A DNA stretch of 64,000 nt, taken from NCBI RefSeq assembly GCF_036188265.1, contig NZ_CP108093.1, positions 744,001-808,000 of the forward strand, written 5' to 3'. Origin of the DNA: Streptomyces sp. NBC_00247 (GTDB lineage: Bacteria; Actinomycetota; Actinomycetes; Streptomycetales; Streptomycetaceae). The position numbers were made by a program, and so were the translations under genes. Below the pieces are notes generated by a model, which was not told the origin of the DNA, did no database searches, and saw nothing but the letters and a program-made list of their open reading frames with translations. Positions within the stretch are counted from its first letter, which is position 1. Each line of letters starts with the position of its first letter. Shown here piece by piece: positions 55,632 through 64,000 of the stretch.

Positions 55632-56697
55632 GTGTTCTCCGCGCGAGCGGAGGTGAGCCGTCGCGCACGATCTTGTGCTGCCAGATGCGCCGGTGTTCTC
55701 CGCGCGAGCGGAGGTGAGCCGCCGGTTCGCCCGAAGATGATGAGGCTGGCGAGGTGTTCTCCGCGCGAGCGGAGGTGAGCCGCCGCTTGTCCTGCTGCTG
55801 GTCCTTGGTGAGCGGTGTTCTCCGCGCGAGCGGAGGTGAGCCGGACAGAAGAACGACGGAACCGATGACCAGAAGGTGTTCTCCGCGCGAGCGGAGGTGA
55901 GCCGCTGTACGACGAACTGTGGAACGTCGATCCCCGGTGTTCTCCGCGCGAGCGGAGGTGAGCCGCCGCCGACCGCTTCGAAGCCGCATGCCCCGACGTG
56001 TTCTCCGCGCGAGCGGAGGTGAGCCGGCGTACCAGCGCGCTGGCTGTGAACTGCCGGAGTGTTCTCCGCGCGAGCGGAGGTGAGCCGTTGGGGCGCCGCC
56101 TGCTTGTTGGTGTTACCGGGTGTTCTCCGCGCGAGCGGAGGTGAGCCGAAGTCTTTGAATCCGCCGGACATGTCGATGGGGTGTTCTCCGCGCGAGCGGA
56201 GGTGAGCCGCTGACCACCTTCACGAGTGCCTCACACACGCTGTGTTCTCCGCGCGAGCGGAGGTGAGCCGCTGAAGAAGGTCGCGGACACCGAAGGCCGC
56301 TTGTGTTCTCCGCGCGAGCGGAGGTGAGCCGGTGCCGAGATGGGCGTTCGCGCTCGGGCCGGCGTGTTCTCCACGCGAGCGGAGGTGAGCCGGAATGTCC
56401 CGTCCGGCTGCCAGCCGAGCCAACGTGTTCTCCGCGCGAGCGGAGGTGAGCCGCTCAACCCCGTGTTCTGGACCAACGCCAAGTAGTGTTCTCCGCGCGA
56501 GCGAAGGTGAGCCGATCCGGTCGTTGGCGAGCAGACGCCATCCAGCGTGTTCTCCGCGCGAGCGGAGGTGAGCCGCCGCTGAACTCCCGGACCCTCGCCA
56601 AGCTCCTGTGTTCTCCGCGCGAGCGGAGGTGAGCCGAAGGCGCACTGGTTGATGCCGCGGCTCACCGCGTGTTCTCCGCGCGAGCGGAGGTGCGCCG
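55632..56697 (+). CRISPR. Type I-E CRISPR array: 18 repeats, 17 spacers
   Basis: Repeats of 29 bp (starting GTGTTCTCCGCGCGAGCGGA and ending GGTGAGCCG) recur with an exact 61-bp period from 55632; all 17 spacers are 32 bp and distinct. The inner GCGCGAGCG forms the hairpin usual for I-E repeats. Repeats 13 (56364) and 15 (56486) each carry one substitution, and the last (56669-56697) has GTGCGCCG at its end; a degenerate terminal repeat marks the trailer, so the leader is on the left, beside the cas2 remnant. Only 18 bases separate the cas2 stop from repeat 1. No other cas gene is in the window. Confidence 0.97.
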
Positions 56698-57112
56698 TGC
56701 GGGTGGGCCGGGCTGGTCGGCATCCGGCACACCACCAGGTCGCGACGGCGCCGACCGCCCCCAGCGCACGGAGCCGGTGGCGAAGCTCTTCAAGTCGGCT
56801 ATCAGGTGGTCGCGTTGGGGACGGCGGTAGCGGTCTCCTCCTGCGGCAACCTCGCTGCACTCGGCGGCCGATCAGGCGGACGACGGTGGCCCAGGAGCCA
56901 ACGAGAGCCGCCGGTCGAACCCTGAGCCGCGGCCGGGCCTGGTGTCGCGCGCGATGGAGTTCCTGCCGCCGGGCAGTGCAGTCCGGCAGGCGTTCATCGC
57001 GCGGAGCGCGCCGATCTTCCTGCTCTTCGTCGTGACGTACATGACCGGTGACGATGTTCGTCAACCAGGCGGACGAAGCGCCGGAGGCGGGCCTGGTGGA
57101 GCCTCGGCGACC
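56698..57112. other. Array trailer and interval without a supported gene
   Basis: About 415 bases after the last repeat. Neither strand shows a frame with a recognisable domain; a short plus-strand frame (MEFLPPGSAVRQAFIARSAP, then a hydrophobic stretch) is too weak to call. Confidence 0.4.
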
Positions 57113-58330
57113 TCACCTGTCCGCAGATGCCGGTTCCGTTCCGGTCGGGAGCGGTGTGCCCGAGGAGGTGGTCGGTTCGCAGGCGGGGCCGCCTCGGTCC
57201 ATACGGCCGCTGACCACGGCGAGTCCCAGTCCGGCCATGGCCAGGACCGCTCCGGCCAGGGTGGGCGAGGCCCAGCCCCAGCCCGCCGAGATGACGATGC
57301 CGCCCAGCCAGGCGCCGCCGGCGTTGGCCAGGTTGAACGCCGAATGGTTCGAGGCCGCCGCCATGGTGGGTGCGCTCTTCGCCTTGGCCATCAGGAGCAT
57401 CTGCACGGGCGTGGTGATGAGCGCCCCGACCGCTCCGATGAAGGCGACGTTGATGAGCGCCGGCACCGTGTGGTGCACGGTGAAGTAGAACGTCACCAGC
57501 GCCGCGGCGAGGAGGACGAGGCCGCCGTACAGGGTTGGCCGCAGAGCACGGTCGGTGAGCGGCCCCGCGATCAGCGTGCCGACCGTCATCCCGACGCCGT
57601 ACAGCGCGAGGACGAGGGTGGTGGAGGAGTCCGAGATGCCCGTCAGGTGGGTCAGCATCGGCACCAAGTAGCTGTAGACGGCGAAGAAACCGCCGAATCC
57701 GACCACGGCCGTGGCCAGGCCGAGGACGACTTGCCTGTTGCCCATCGCCCGCAGTTCGTGGCGGATGCCCGACTGCTCGCCGCGGGGCTGGTCGGGGACG
57801 GAGGCGGCGAGTGCCGCGAGGGCTATGAGTCCGATGACGGCGACGGCATAGTAGGCGGACCGCCATCCCAGGTGCTGGCCCAAGGCCGTACTGGCGGGAA
57901 CGCCCACGATGTTCGCGACGGTGAGGCCGAGGAACATCTTCGAAACGGCCCGCGCCGCCCGTTCGGGAACGACCAGCCGGGAGGCGACGACGGCGCCGAC
58001 GCCGAACAGCGCCCCATGCGGCAGCCCCGCCACGAAGCGGGCGGCGAAGAGTGTCCCGAAGCCGGGGGCGAGCGCCGACGCGGTGTTGCCCACGATGAAC
58101 AGTGCGGAGAGGAGCAGCAGCAGCCGCTTGTGCGGTATTCGCGCACCGATGCCGGTGAGCAGGGGTGCGCCGACGACGACGCCGAGGGCGTACGCGGAGA
58201 CGAGGTTGCCCGCGTGCGGCACGGACACGCCGACTCCGTCGGCGATCTGGGGCAAAAGTCCCATCGTGGTGAACTCGGTCGTGCCGATACCGAACGCGAC
58301 GGCGGCCAGAGCCAGCAAAGCCAGCGGCAT
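57113..58330 (-). CDS. MFS transporter, DHA1 (AraJ/chloramphenicol-efflux-like) type
   Basis: A 405-residue 12-helix transporter. It begins MPLALLALAAVAFGIGTTEF and TTMGLLPQIADGVGVSVPHA, a start typical of the AraJ/CmlR group, with the motif-A-like loop GIGARIPHKRLLLLLSALFI and FVAGLPHGALFGVGAVVASR. It exports small hydrophobic compounds or sugars; substrate unknown. ATG at 58330. It ends facing the CRISPR trailer. Confidence 0.9.
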   Translation of the reverse strand: MPLALLALAAVAFGIGTTEFTTMGLLPQIADGVGVSVPHAGNLVSAYALGVVVGAPLLTGIGARIPHKRLLLLLSALFIVGNTASALAPGFGTLFAARFVAGLPHGALFGVGAVVASRLVVPERAARAVSKMFLGLTVANIVGVPASTALGQHLGWRSAYYAVAVIGLIALAALAASVPDQPRGEQSGIRHELRAMGNRQVVLGLATAVVGFGGFFAVYSYLVPMLTHLTGISDSSTTLVLALYGVGMTVGTLIAGPLTDRALRPTLYGGLVLLAAALVTFYFTVHHTVPALINVAFIGAVGALITTPVQMLLMAKAKSAPTMAAASNHSAFNLANAGGAWLGGIVISAGWGWASPTLAGAVLAMAGLGLAVVSGRMDRGGPACEPTTSSGTPLPTGTEPASADR

Positions 58331-59231
58331 GAGGAGAAGGGACCTTTCGCAGAAAGAGGGAGGTGGGAGACGGTGAGGTCGTCCCCGGGCATTGTGTCCT
58401 AAAGGGCCGTCCCCGCGACGCGCGGTGGATCGGTGCACGGCGTCGGATGCGGTACGTCGCAAGGCGAAGGAATATCCGCGTACGGGATGTAGCGGAACCT
58501 TTCGACAGTCCGGCGGGGTGCCGCAGGCGTCGTCGCCCGCCTGCCAGGACATGCGGGACGGCCCATGGGAGCGCCGAGCCGTCACCGGGTCGGTTCGGCG
58601 TCCGGAACGCGGCACCGGGTCGTGCCCGCGGCGGAGCCGGTGGTGTGCCCCGACAGCGGCAGAGCGCTGGCTCGCGGTCGCGGAGCGTACCGCGGACTGC
58701 CCGACGCGCTGTCCGATGGTCGACGACGGCGACTCCGAGAGCTGTCTGACCCCGGTGTCCGCGCGTCCGCGTCGGCGCATCCGCACCGAGCGGACCAGAG
58801 TCGCGGAAGCGGGCATCGAGCCGCGCATCGAGCCACTGCGCGAGGAACTCAGCCCGCGTCTAGGTGAGTTGGAAGCCCAGCCGATCACCACGTACGGCAT
58901 CTCGTGGACGGCCGCCCGGACCGAAGGGGTCCTGCGCGAGACGCTGGTGGCGTGCGGCACCGACGCGCGGGTGTCGCTGGCCTTCGGCGAGGGCGAGGTA
59001 CGCGGCTTCACGACCTGCCGAGGTTCGAGAAGTACTGGTACGCCCGCCAGGGCGGGTTCGACCACGCCTGTCAGGACCGCCCCCTGCTCGTACTGGCGCG
59101 TTCCCGCCCTCCGGCACGGCCAGGCACGCACGGACGGCCGGCGCGGGCGGGCATCCTCCGGACCCTGTCGTACGGGTCCGCCGCCCTCACGCGTCGGCCG
59201 TCCGGATGCCCGCCCGGCACTCCCGGGCGCG
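58331..59231. other. 900-base interval without a supported gene
   Basis: A plus-strand stretch around 58860-59090 is weakly protein-like in two frames (TYGISWTAARTEGVLRETLV; then RFEKYWYARQGGFDHACQDR), as if a frameshift separates them, but no start, ribosome site or family is evident. The rest is plain G+C-rich sequence upstream of the MFS gene. Confidence 0.35.
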
Positions 59232-61337
59232 TCAGCGTGTCCGGTGCGGCTGCGTCGCCGCGTCCGGTGATGCGGTCTGCCGCAGTACGGCGACCTCCCG
59301 GGGACGCAGGACGAGCGTCTCTGCGGCCGGCGGTCCCACCAGCACCTCACCGGTCAGTCCGGGCAACGGGACCTCGGCGTCACCGTGGTTCACCAGGAAC
59401 ACGTAGCGGTTGCCGCCGTCGCGGCGCACGACCTGTTCGACCGCGCCCCCCGCCTCCTCGGGCAGTTCGCCGGCGACCCCGGCGGGTGCGAGCAGCCCGG
59501 GAAGCAGCGCGGTCAGGCCGTCGGCACCCAGGCGGGTGGAGACGTACGTCGCCGAACCCCGGTCCGGGATGCGACGGCGGGTGACGGCCGGGCGTGCGGC
59601 GTACGTTCCGGTGCGGTAGCGGGCGAGGATCTCCACGTCGGGACCGGTGACGTCGATCCGGTCGGTCCAGAGGCTTCCTGTCAGGGCTCCGTCAACACCG
59701 GCGGCGGGGTCGGGGTCGAGGCCGACCGTGTCCCCGTCGGCCAGTGGGCCGAACTCCTCGACCCGGATGCCGAGCAGGGCGCGCAGGGCGCCGGGGTAAC
59801 CGCCGAGCCAGATGTGGTCGTTCTCGTCGACGACACCGGAGAAGTAGGTGGTGACGAGGTGGCCGCCGCCTTCGACGTAGCGGGTGAGCTCCTTGGCGAG
59901 CGTCTGCGGCAATACGTGCAGGACCGGTGCGATCACGACGTCGTAGGGGCCGAGTTCGGTGCGGTGGGCGGGTACGACGTCGGCGCGGACGCCGAGACGC
60001 AGCAGCGCGGAGTACCAGTCGAGGGCCTCGCGGTGGTAGTCGAGGAGGGAGGTGGGGTGCGAGTCCTGCTCGCTGGCCCACCAGGAGTCCCAGTCGAAGA
60101 GGATCGCGACCCGGGCGGGTTCGCGCACGCTGCCGCCGAGGGGTGCGAGCGCCTCCAGAGTGCGGCCCAGCTCCACGACGTCGCGGAAGAGTTGGCTGTC
60201 CTCTCCGGCGTGCGGCACCATCGCCGAGTGGTACTTCTCGGCGCCCGCCGCGGACTGGCGCCACTGGAAGAAGCAGACGGCGTCGGCTCCGTGCGCGACG
60301 TGGAGCAGGGAATCGCGCGCCAGCTCGCCGGGCCTCTTCGGCAGGTTGATGTGCTGCCAGTTGACCGCGCTGGTGGAGTGCTCCATGAGGAACCACGGCC
60401 GGTGGCCCGCGATCCCGCTGGTGAGGTTGGCGCAGAAGGAGAGTTCGTCGCGGCTGCGCGGTCCGGTGGTGGCGTAGTGGTCGTTGGAGACGAAGTCGAC
60501 CGAGTCCGCCCAGTCCGCGTAGTCCATTCCCTTGATTCCGCTCATCACCATGAAGTTGGTGGTGACCGGGGTGCCGGGGGTGATCTCGTCCAGGATCTCG
60601 CGCTCGGCGAGCAGGTACCCCTTCAACGCGTCCGAGGAGAAGCGCTTGAAGTCGAGCTGCTGGGTCGGGTTGGGGTGCGAGCCGGCCAGTCGGGGCGGCA
60701 GGATCTGTTCCCAGTCGCTGTAGTGCTGGGACCAGAAGTTGGTGCCCCAGGCGTGGTTGAGGGCGTCGAGCGTGGTGTACCGGCGGCGCAGCCAGTCGCG
60801 GAAGGCGTCGGCCGCGTCGTCGGAGTAGTCGTAGACGTTGTGGCAGCCCAGTTCGTTGCTGACGTGCCAGGCGACGAGGGCCGGGTGGTCCGCGTAGCGC
60901 GTCGCCATCTCCCTCACGAGGCGCAGTGCGTGGCTGCGGAAGACGGGCGAGGTGGGCCGCCAGTGCTGTCGCGCGCCGGGCCAGACGGTCTCGCCGGTGG
61001 CGGTCACCGGGAGGATCTCGGGGTGCTCGGTGGTCAGCCAGGGCGGCGGGGAGGCGGTGGCGGTGGCGAGGTCGACACCGATGCCACCGGCGTGCAGCAG
61101 GCCCATGACCTCGTCCAGCCAGCCGAAGTCCCAGCTGTCGGAGGTGGGTTGGAGTCGGGCCCAGGAGAAGATCGCCAGGGAGACGATGTTCACCCCGGCC
61201 TCGCGCATCAGTCTGACGTCCTCCTCCCACACCTCCCGTGGCCACTGCTCCGGGTTGTAGTCGGCGCCGTAGCCGAGCCGGCGGCTGCCGTCGGGGCCCT
61301 TCGCGTACGGGAAACGGGAGGTGCGGGGGGAGGTCAT
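59232..61337 (-). CDS. Beta-galactosidase, glycoside hydrolase family 42
   Basis: A 701-residue GH42 enzyme. It begins RRLGYGADYNPEQWPREVWE, followed by MREAGVNIVSLAIFSWARLQ; the acid/base Glu is in LVAWHVSNELGCHN and the nucleophile Glu in PWFLMEHSTSAVNWQHINLP. A trimerisation-type domain and a C-terminal beta domain follow. No signal peptide, so it cleaves imported galacto-oligosaccharides in the cytoplasm. It is the last gene of the sugar operon, separated from the binding-protein gene by a strong hairpin. ATG at 61337. Confidence 0.95.
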   Translation of the reverse strand: MTSPRTSRFPYAKGPDGSRRLGYGADYNPEQWPREVWEEDVRLMREAGVNIVSLAIFSWARLQPTSDSWDFGWLDEVMGLLHAGGIGVDLATATASPPPWLTTEHPEILPVTATGETVWPGARQHWRPTSPVFRSHALRLVREMATRYADHPALVAWHVSNELGCHNVYDYSDDAADAFRDWLRRRYTTLDALNHAWGTNFWSQHYSDWEQILPPRLAGSHPNPTQQLDFKRFSSDALKGYLLAEREILDEITPGTPVTTNFMVMSGIKGMDYADWADSVDFVSNDHYATTGPRSRDELSFCANLTSGIAGHRPWFLMEHSTSAVNWQHINLPKRPGELARDSLLHVAHGADAVCFFQWRQSAAGAEKYHSAMVPHAGEDSQLFRDVVELGRTLEALAPLGGSVREPARVAILFDWDSWWASEQDSHPTSLLDYHREALDWYSALLRLGVRADVVPAHRTELGPYDVVIAPVLHVLPQTLAKELTRYVEGGGHLVTTYFSGVVDENDHIWLGGYPGALRALLGIRVEEFGPLADGDTVGLDPDPAAGVDGALTGSLWTDRIDVTGPDVEILARYRTGTYAARPAVTRRRIPDRGSATYVSTRLGADGLTALLPGLLAPAGVAGELPEEAGGAVEQVVRRDGGNRYVFLVNHGDAEVPLPGLTGEVLVGPPAAETLVLRPREVAVLRQTASPDAATQPHRTR

Positions 61338-61375
61338 GCGCGTCCTTCCACAGGCCGGGGTTGAGAGGAGGTGAC

Positions 61376-61444
61376 GGGGCGGTGTCCGGCGGATCGGGGG
61401 CGGTCACGGCATTGCCCCTGCCCTGATCCGCCGGACACCGCCCC
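61376..61444. promoter_or_regulatory. 20-bp inverted repeat between binding-protein and beta-galactosidase genes
   Basis: GGGGCGGTGTCCGGCGGATC (61376-61395) pairs perfectly with 61425-61444 around a 29-base loop. It lies 15 bases after the binding-protein stop and 39 bases before the beta-galactosidase start in the direction of transcription. It may stabilise the upstream message, partly terminate it, or serve as an operator. Confidence 0.6.
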
Positions 61445-61459
61445 CGGCGGCCTCGGGTG

Positions 61460-62797
61460 CTACTTCTCGACGGTGAAGCCCTGTTCGCTGCCGTACTGGA
61501 GCGACTTGTCCTGCCAGGACTTCAGCCCGTCCGACAGCTTGGTCGAGGAGATGTACGCCTTGCCGACGGTGTCGTTGAAGATCGAGTTGGAGTACACCTG
61601 GTACGGCAGGTAACTCCAGCCGCTGGGAACGCTCTTCGCGGATTCGGCGAAGATCTTGTTGGCCTTCTGGCCGCCGAAGTAGGGGAATTCGGTGTCCTGG
61701 AACTCCTTGGAGTCCAGGTCCGCGGTGGTCGCCGGGAACGCGCCGTTCTTGATGCGGGTCTGGACGCCCGCGCCGGAGTTGGCGTACTCGACGAAGGCGT
61801 AGGCGAGTTCCTTGCTCTCTCCCTGCGCGGGCAGGGCGAGCGAGCTGCCGCCGTTCTCGGCGCTGGCGTTCGCGCCGGCCTCCCACTGCGGCAGCGGGGC
61901 GACGCGCCAGTCGCCGGCGGCGTCCTTCACACCGGAGGCGAAGTTGGCGGGCATCCAGGCGCCGATCGGCAGGGTGGCGATGGTGCCGTCGCCCAGGCCC
62001 TTGTACCAGTCGTCGCTCCAGCCGGCGATCGGAGCGACGAGCTTCTCGTCGATCAGCTTCTGCCAGGTGTTGGTGTACTTGGCTGCGCCCGCGTCGGTGA
62101 AGTCGATGCCGACCTTCGTGCCGTCCACCGTGTACGGGTGCGAACCCGCCTGCCAGAGAAGGCTGGTGGTCAGACCGGCGTCACCGAGGTCGCTGGTGAT
62201 GTACGCCTTCGGGTTCGCCTTGTGGAGCGTGCGGGCGGCCTCGACGTACTCGTCCCAGGTCGTCGGCACGGCGATCTTGTACGTGTCGAAGACCTTCTTG
62301 TTGTAGAAGAGCGCCATCGGCCCGGAGTCCATCGGGAGGCCGTAGACACCACCGCCGGAGGAGACCGAGTTCCAGGGGCCGGGCGAGTACGAGTCCGCCA
62401 GCTTGTCGGCGCCGTACGCCTTGAGGTCGGCGACCTGCTTCGTCAGGGCGTACTGGCCGAGCGCGTAGTACTCCAGCTGGGCGACGTCGGGGACACCCTT
62501 CTTCGCTGAGATGGCGTTCGACAGCGCCTTGTACTCGTCGTTGTTGGTGCCCGCGTTGACCAGCTCGACGTGGACCTTCGGGTACTTCTTCTCGAAGTCC
62601 TCGGCGACCTGCTTCAGCGTGGGTTCCCACGCCCACACCGTGACGGTGCCGCCCTTCTGCAGGGCGGACTGGATGTCGGACGAACCCACCGGCTTCTGGC
62701 CGGCGTCGTCGTCCGAGCCACCGCAGGCGGTCGCGCCCAGGGCCAGGGCGCAGACAAGACCGAGGCCGCGCAATAGGCGGCGTGAGTGCTGGGACAT
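61460..62797 (-). CDS. Sugar ABC transporter binding lipoprotein, SBP family 1
   Basis: A 445-residue lipoprotein: signal LLRGLGLVCALALGATACGG with lipobox ATAC, then KGGTVTVWAWEPTLKQVAED and YYALGQYALTKQVADLKAYG. The extracellular family-1 fold (MalE-like) captures oligosaccharides. With the two MalF/G permeases and GH42 enzyme the likely ligand is a galactoside or lactose-type sugar. ATG at 62797 follows GAGGAAGTGG. The ATPase is not encoded here; streptomycetes often use a shared MsiK. Confidence 0.93.
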   Translation of the reverse strand: MSQHSRRLLRGLGLVCALALGATACGGSDDDAGQKPVGSSDIQSALQKGGTVTVWAWEPTLKQVAEDFEKKYPKVHVELVNAGTNNDEYKALSNAISAKKGVPDVAQLEYYALGQYALTKQVADLKAYGADKLADSYSPGPWNSVSSGGGVYGLPMDSGPMALFYNKKVFDTYKIAVPTTWDEYVEAARTLHKANPKAYITSDLGDAGLTTSLLWQAGSHPYTVDGTKVGIDFTDAGAAKYTNTWQKLIDEKLVAPIAGWSDDWYKGLGDGTIATLPIGAWMPANFASGVKDAAGDWRVAPLPQWEAGANASAENGGSSLALPAQGESKELAYAFVEYANSGAGVQTRIKNGAFPATTADLDSKEFQDTEFPYFGGQKANKIFAESAKSVPSGWSYLPYQVYSNSIFNDTVGKAYISSTKLSDGLKSWQDKSLQYGSEQGFTVEK

Positions 62798-62895
62798 GGC
62801 GGTATTTCCACTTCCTCGTGGTTCGATCGACATGACGTGCGGACGGTGAGAGGGGGCGGGCGTCGCGGCGGACACGCGCGACGCCCGGGGCCGCG

Positions 62896-63852
62896 CTATT
62901 CCTTGACGCTCCCGGCGGCGAGGCCGGACTGCCAGTACTTCTGGAGGAGCAGGAAGGCGGCGATCAGCGGCACGATGGTGAGCAGCGAGCCGGTGACGAC
63001 CAGGTTGAAGACGGCCTCGCCGCCGGCCGTGGCAGCCTGCTTGTTCCAGGCGTCCAGGCCGAGCGTGAGCGGGTACCAGTCGGGGTCCTTGAGCATGATC
63101 AACGGCAGGAAGTAGTTGTTCCAGGTCGCGACCGTGGTGAACAGGAGCACGGTGACGGTGCCCGGGGCGAGCAGCGGCAGCGCGACCTGGAAGAAGGTGC
63201 GCAGTTCGCCGGCGCCGTCGATGCGGGCGGCCTCCATCAGGTCGACGGGGACGGCCTCGGTGGCGAACACCCACATCAGGTACAGCCCGAACGGCGAGAC
63301 CAGGGAGGGGATGATCACCGCCCAGGGGGTGTCCGTCAGTCCGATCTTGCTGAACAGCAGGAAGGTCGGGACGGCGAGCGCGGTGGTCGGGACGGCGACC
63401 GCGCCGATGACGACCGCGAACACGGCGCGCTTTCCCGGGAACTGGAACTTGGCGAGCGCGTAACCGCCGAGTACCGCGAGGAAGGTGGCGCCGCCCGCTC
63501 CGACGACGACGTAGAGCAGGGTGTTGAGGAGCCAGCGGCCGAAGACGCCGTCCTGATAGGTGAAGGTCTGGCTCAGGTTGTCCCACAGAGCGAAGTCGCC
63601 GTCGAACCAGAGGCCGAACGAACGGGACAGTCCTGTCTGGGACTTGGTGGCGCTGATGACCAGCCAGACCAGCGGGAGCAGGCTGTAGACAAGGACCACG
63701 CCGGTGACCACGGTCAGCAGGACACTGCGCCGGGGGCGTCCCGGGGTGTGTGCGCGGCGCTGTGCGCGCAGGCGCGGTACGGCCGCGCTCCTGGGGGCCG
63801 TGCCGGGTCGTGCGGTCTCGGTCATCGCACTGTTCGTCGTCATCACGCTCAC
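62896..63852 (-). CDS. Sugar ABC transporter permease, MalG type
   Basis: A 318-residue permease with an ~45-residue cytoplasmic N-terminus, six helices and the EAA loop VDLMEAARIDGAGELRTFFQ; ends YWQSGLAAGSVKE as typical for MalG-type proteins. GTG at 63852 overlaps the previous permease stop (GTGA); ATG at 63843 is an alternative. Confidence 0.93.
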   Translation of the reverse strand: MSVMTTNSAMTETARPGTAPRSAAVPRLRAQRRAHTPGRPRRSVLLTVVTGVVLVYSLLPLVWLVISATKSQTGLSRSFGLWFDGDFALWDNLSQTFTYQDGVFGRWLLNTLLYVVVGAGGATFLAVLGGYALAKFQFPGKRAVFAVVIGAVAVPTTALAVPTFLLFSKIGLTDTPWAVIIPSLVSPFGLYLMWVFATEAVPVDLMEAARIDGAGELRTFFQVALPLLAPGTVTVLLFTTVATWNNYFLPLIMLKDPDWYPLTLGLDAWNKQAATAGGEAVFNLVVTGSLLTIVPLIAAFLLLQKYWQSGLAAGSVKE

Positions 63853-64000
63853 GCTTCCTTGCGCATGCCGCGCAGTTGGACGACGTAGGCGACGACCATG
63901 GTGATCACGCCCATGACGATGGCGACCGTCGCCGAGTAGTTGTGCTGCTGGCCGGAGAAGGACAGCGAGTACGTGTAGTAGTTCGGGGTGTAGTCGGTGG
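63849..64000 (-). CDS. Sugar ABC transporter permease, MalF type, partial
   Basis: The last ~50 codons of a gene entering from the right edge: YTPNYYTYSLSFSGQQHNYS, then the final helix ATVAIVMGVITMVVAYVVQL and RGMRKEA. The C-terminal helix and position fit MalF-type permeases. Confidence 0.8.
   Translation of the reverse strand, partial: TDYTPNYYTYSLSFSGQQHNYSATVAIVMGVITMVVAYVVQLRGMRKEA

Noticed and set aside
55570..57064. Minus-strand open frames through the CRISPR array with repeated SPPLARRT peptides
   Set aside because: They are translations of the CRISPR repeats.
58392..59270. 292-codon plus-strand frame
   Set aside because: Only a short part is protein-like and it changes frame; no start or family could be supported.

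Overview
The window looks like a Streptomyces chromosome. Base composition is very G+C rich with strong third-position G/C bias. Genes are packed with ATGA and GTGA overlaps, and hallmark genes are present: a SARP regulator, a gluABCD-type transporter, xthA, pcaL and a bldA-type TTA codon. No rRNA or tRNA gene was seen.

Positions 1-37.0 kb are dominated by a type II polyketide locus read mainly on the minus strand. The core, in transcription order from 37.0 kb down, is a TcmI-type cyclase, KS alpha, KS beta/CLF, ACP, C9-type ketoreductase, two-domain aromatase/cyclase, FAD monooxygenase, a duplicated antibiotic-biosynthesis-monooxygenase (ABM) protein, a second PgaE-like FAD monooxygenase, an S-adenosylmethionine synthetase, an alpha/beta hydrolase, a SnoaL-like protein and an O-methyltransferase. 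This order (cyclase-KS-CLF-ACP-KR-ARO/CYC-oxygenase) is that of angucycline clusters; the duplicated ABM protein hints at a rearranged B ring. Regulators sit at the left: a SARP with NB-ARC and TPR regions, and an OmpR/JadR1-like response regulator. A halogenase-family gene runs off the left edge and has an Arg in place of the catalytic Lys.

Between core and regulators (6.4-23.9 kb) lies a redox and transport block: an XdhC-type chaperone, a three-subunit PaoABC-like molybdenum hydroxylase, three luciferase-like (LLM) flavin/F420 enzymes (one fused to hemerythrin), a PPOX-type oxidoreductase, a sulfurtransferase, a full peptide-type ABC importer, and a MarR/MFS pair. Whether this block serves the polyketide is unproven.

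Positions 37-39.8 kb are a graveyard: a gene remnant paralogous to one at 4.9-5.2 kb, two strong hairpins, a frameshifted lipoprotein gene and a deleted RHS/YD-repeat gene. Positions 39.8-48.3 kb are ordinary chromosome (gluABCD, SDR, a Clp-N/HTH protein with a two-dyad operator, xthA, a metallo-hydrolase, pcaL).

Positions 48.3-56.7 kb are accessory again: a 3.7-kb segment bounded by 34-bp direct repeats and recombinase remnants carrying a FtsX/LolD-type ABC transporter, an IS110 transposase stub, a PEP-mutase-like gene, an orphan CdiI-like immunity gene, an IS5-like transposase remnant, and a type I-E CRISPR array of 18 repeats preceded only by the 3' end of cas2. Positions 57.1-64 kb hold an MFS transporter and a sugar operon (two permeases, binding protein, GH42 beta-galactosidase), cut by the right edge.
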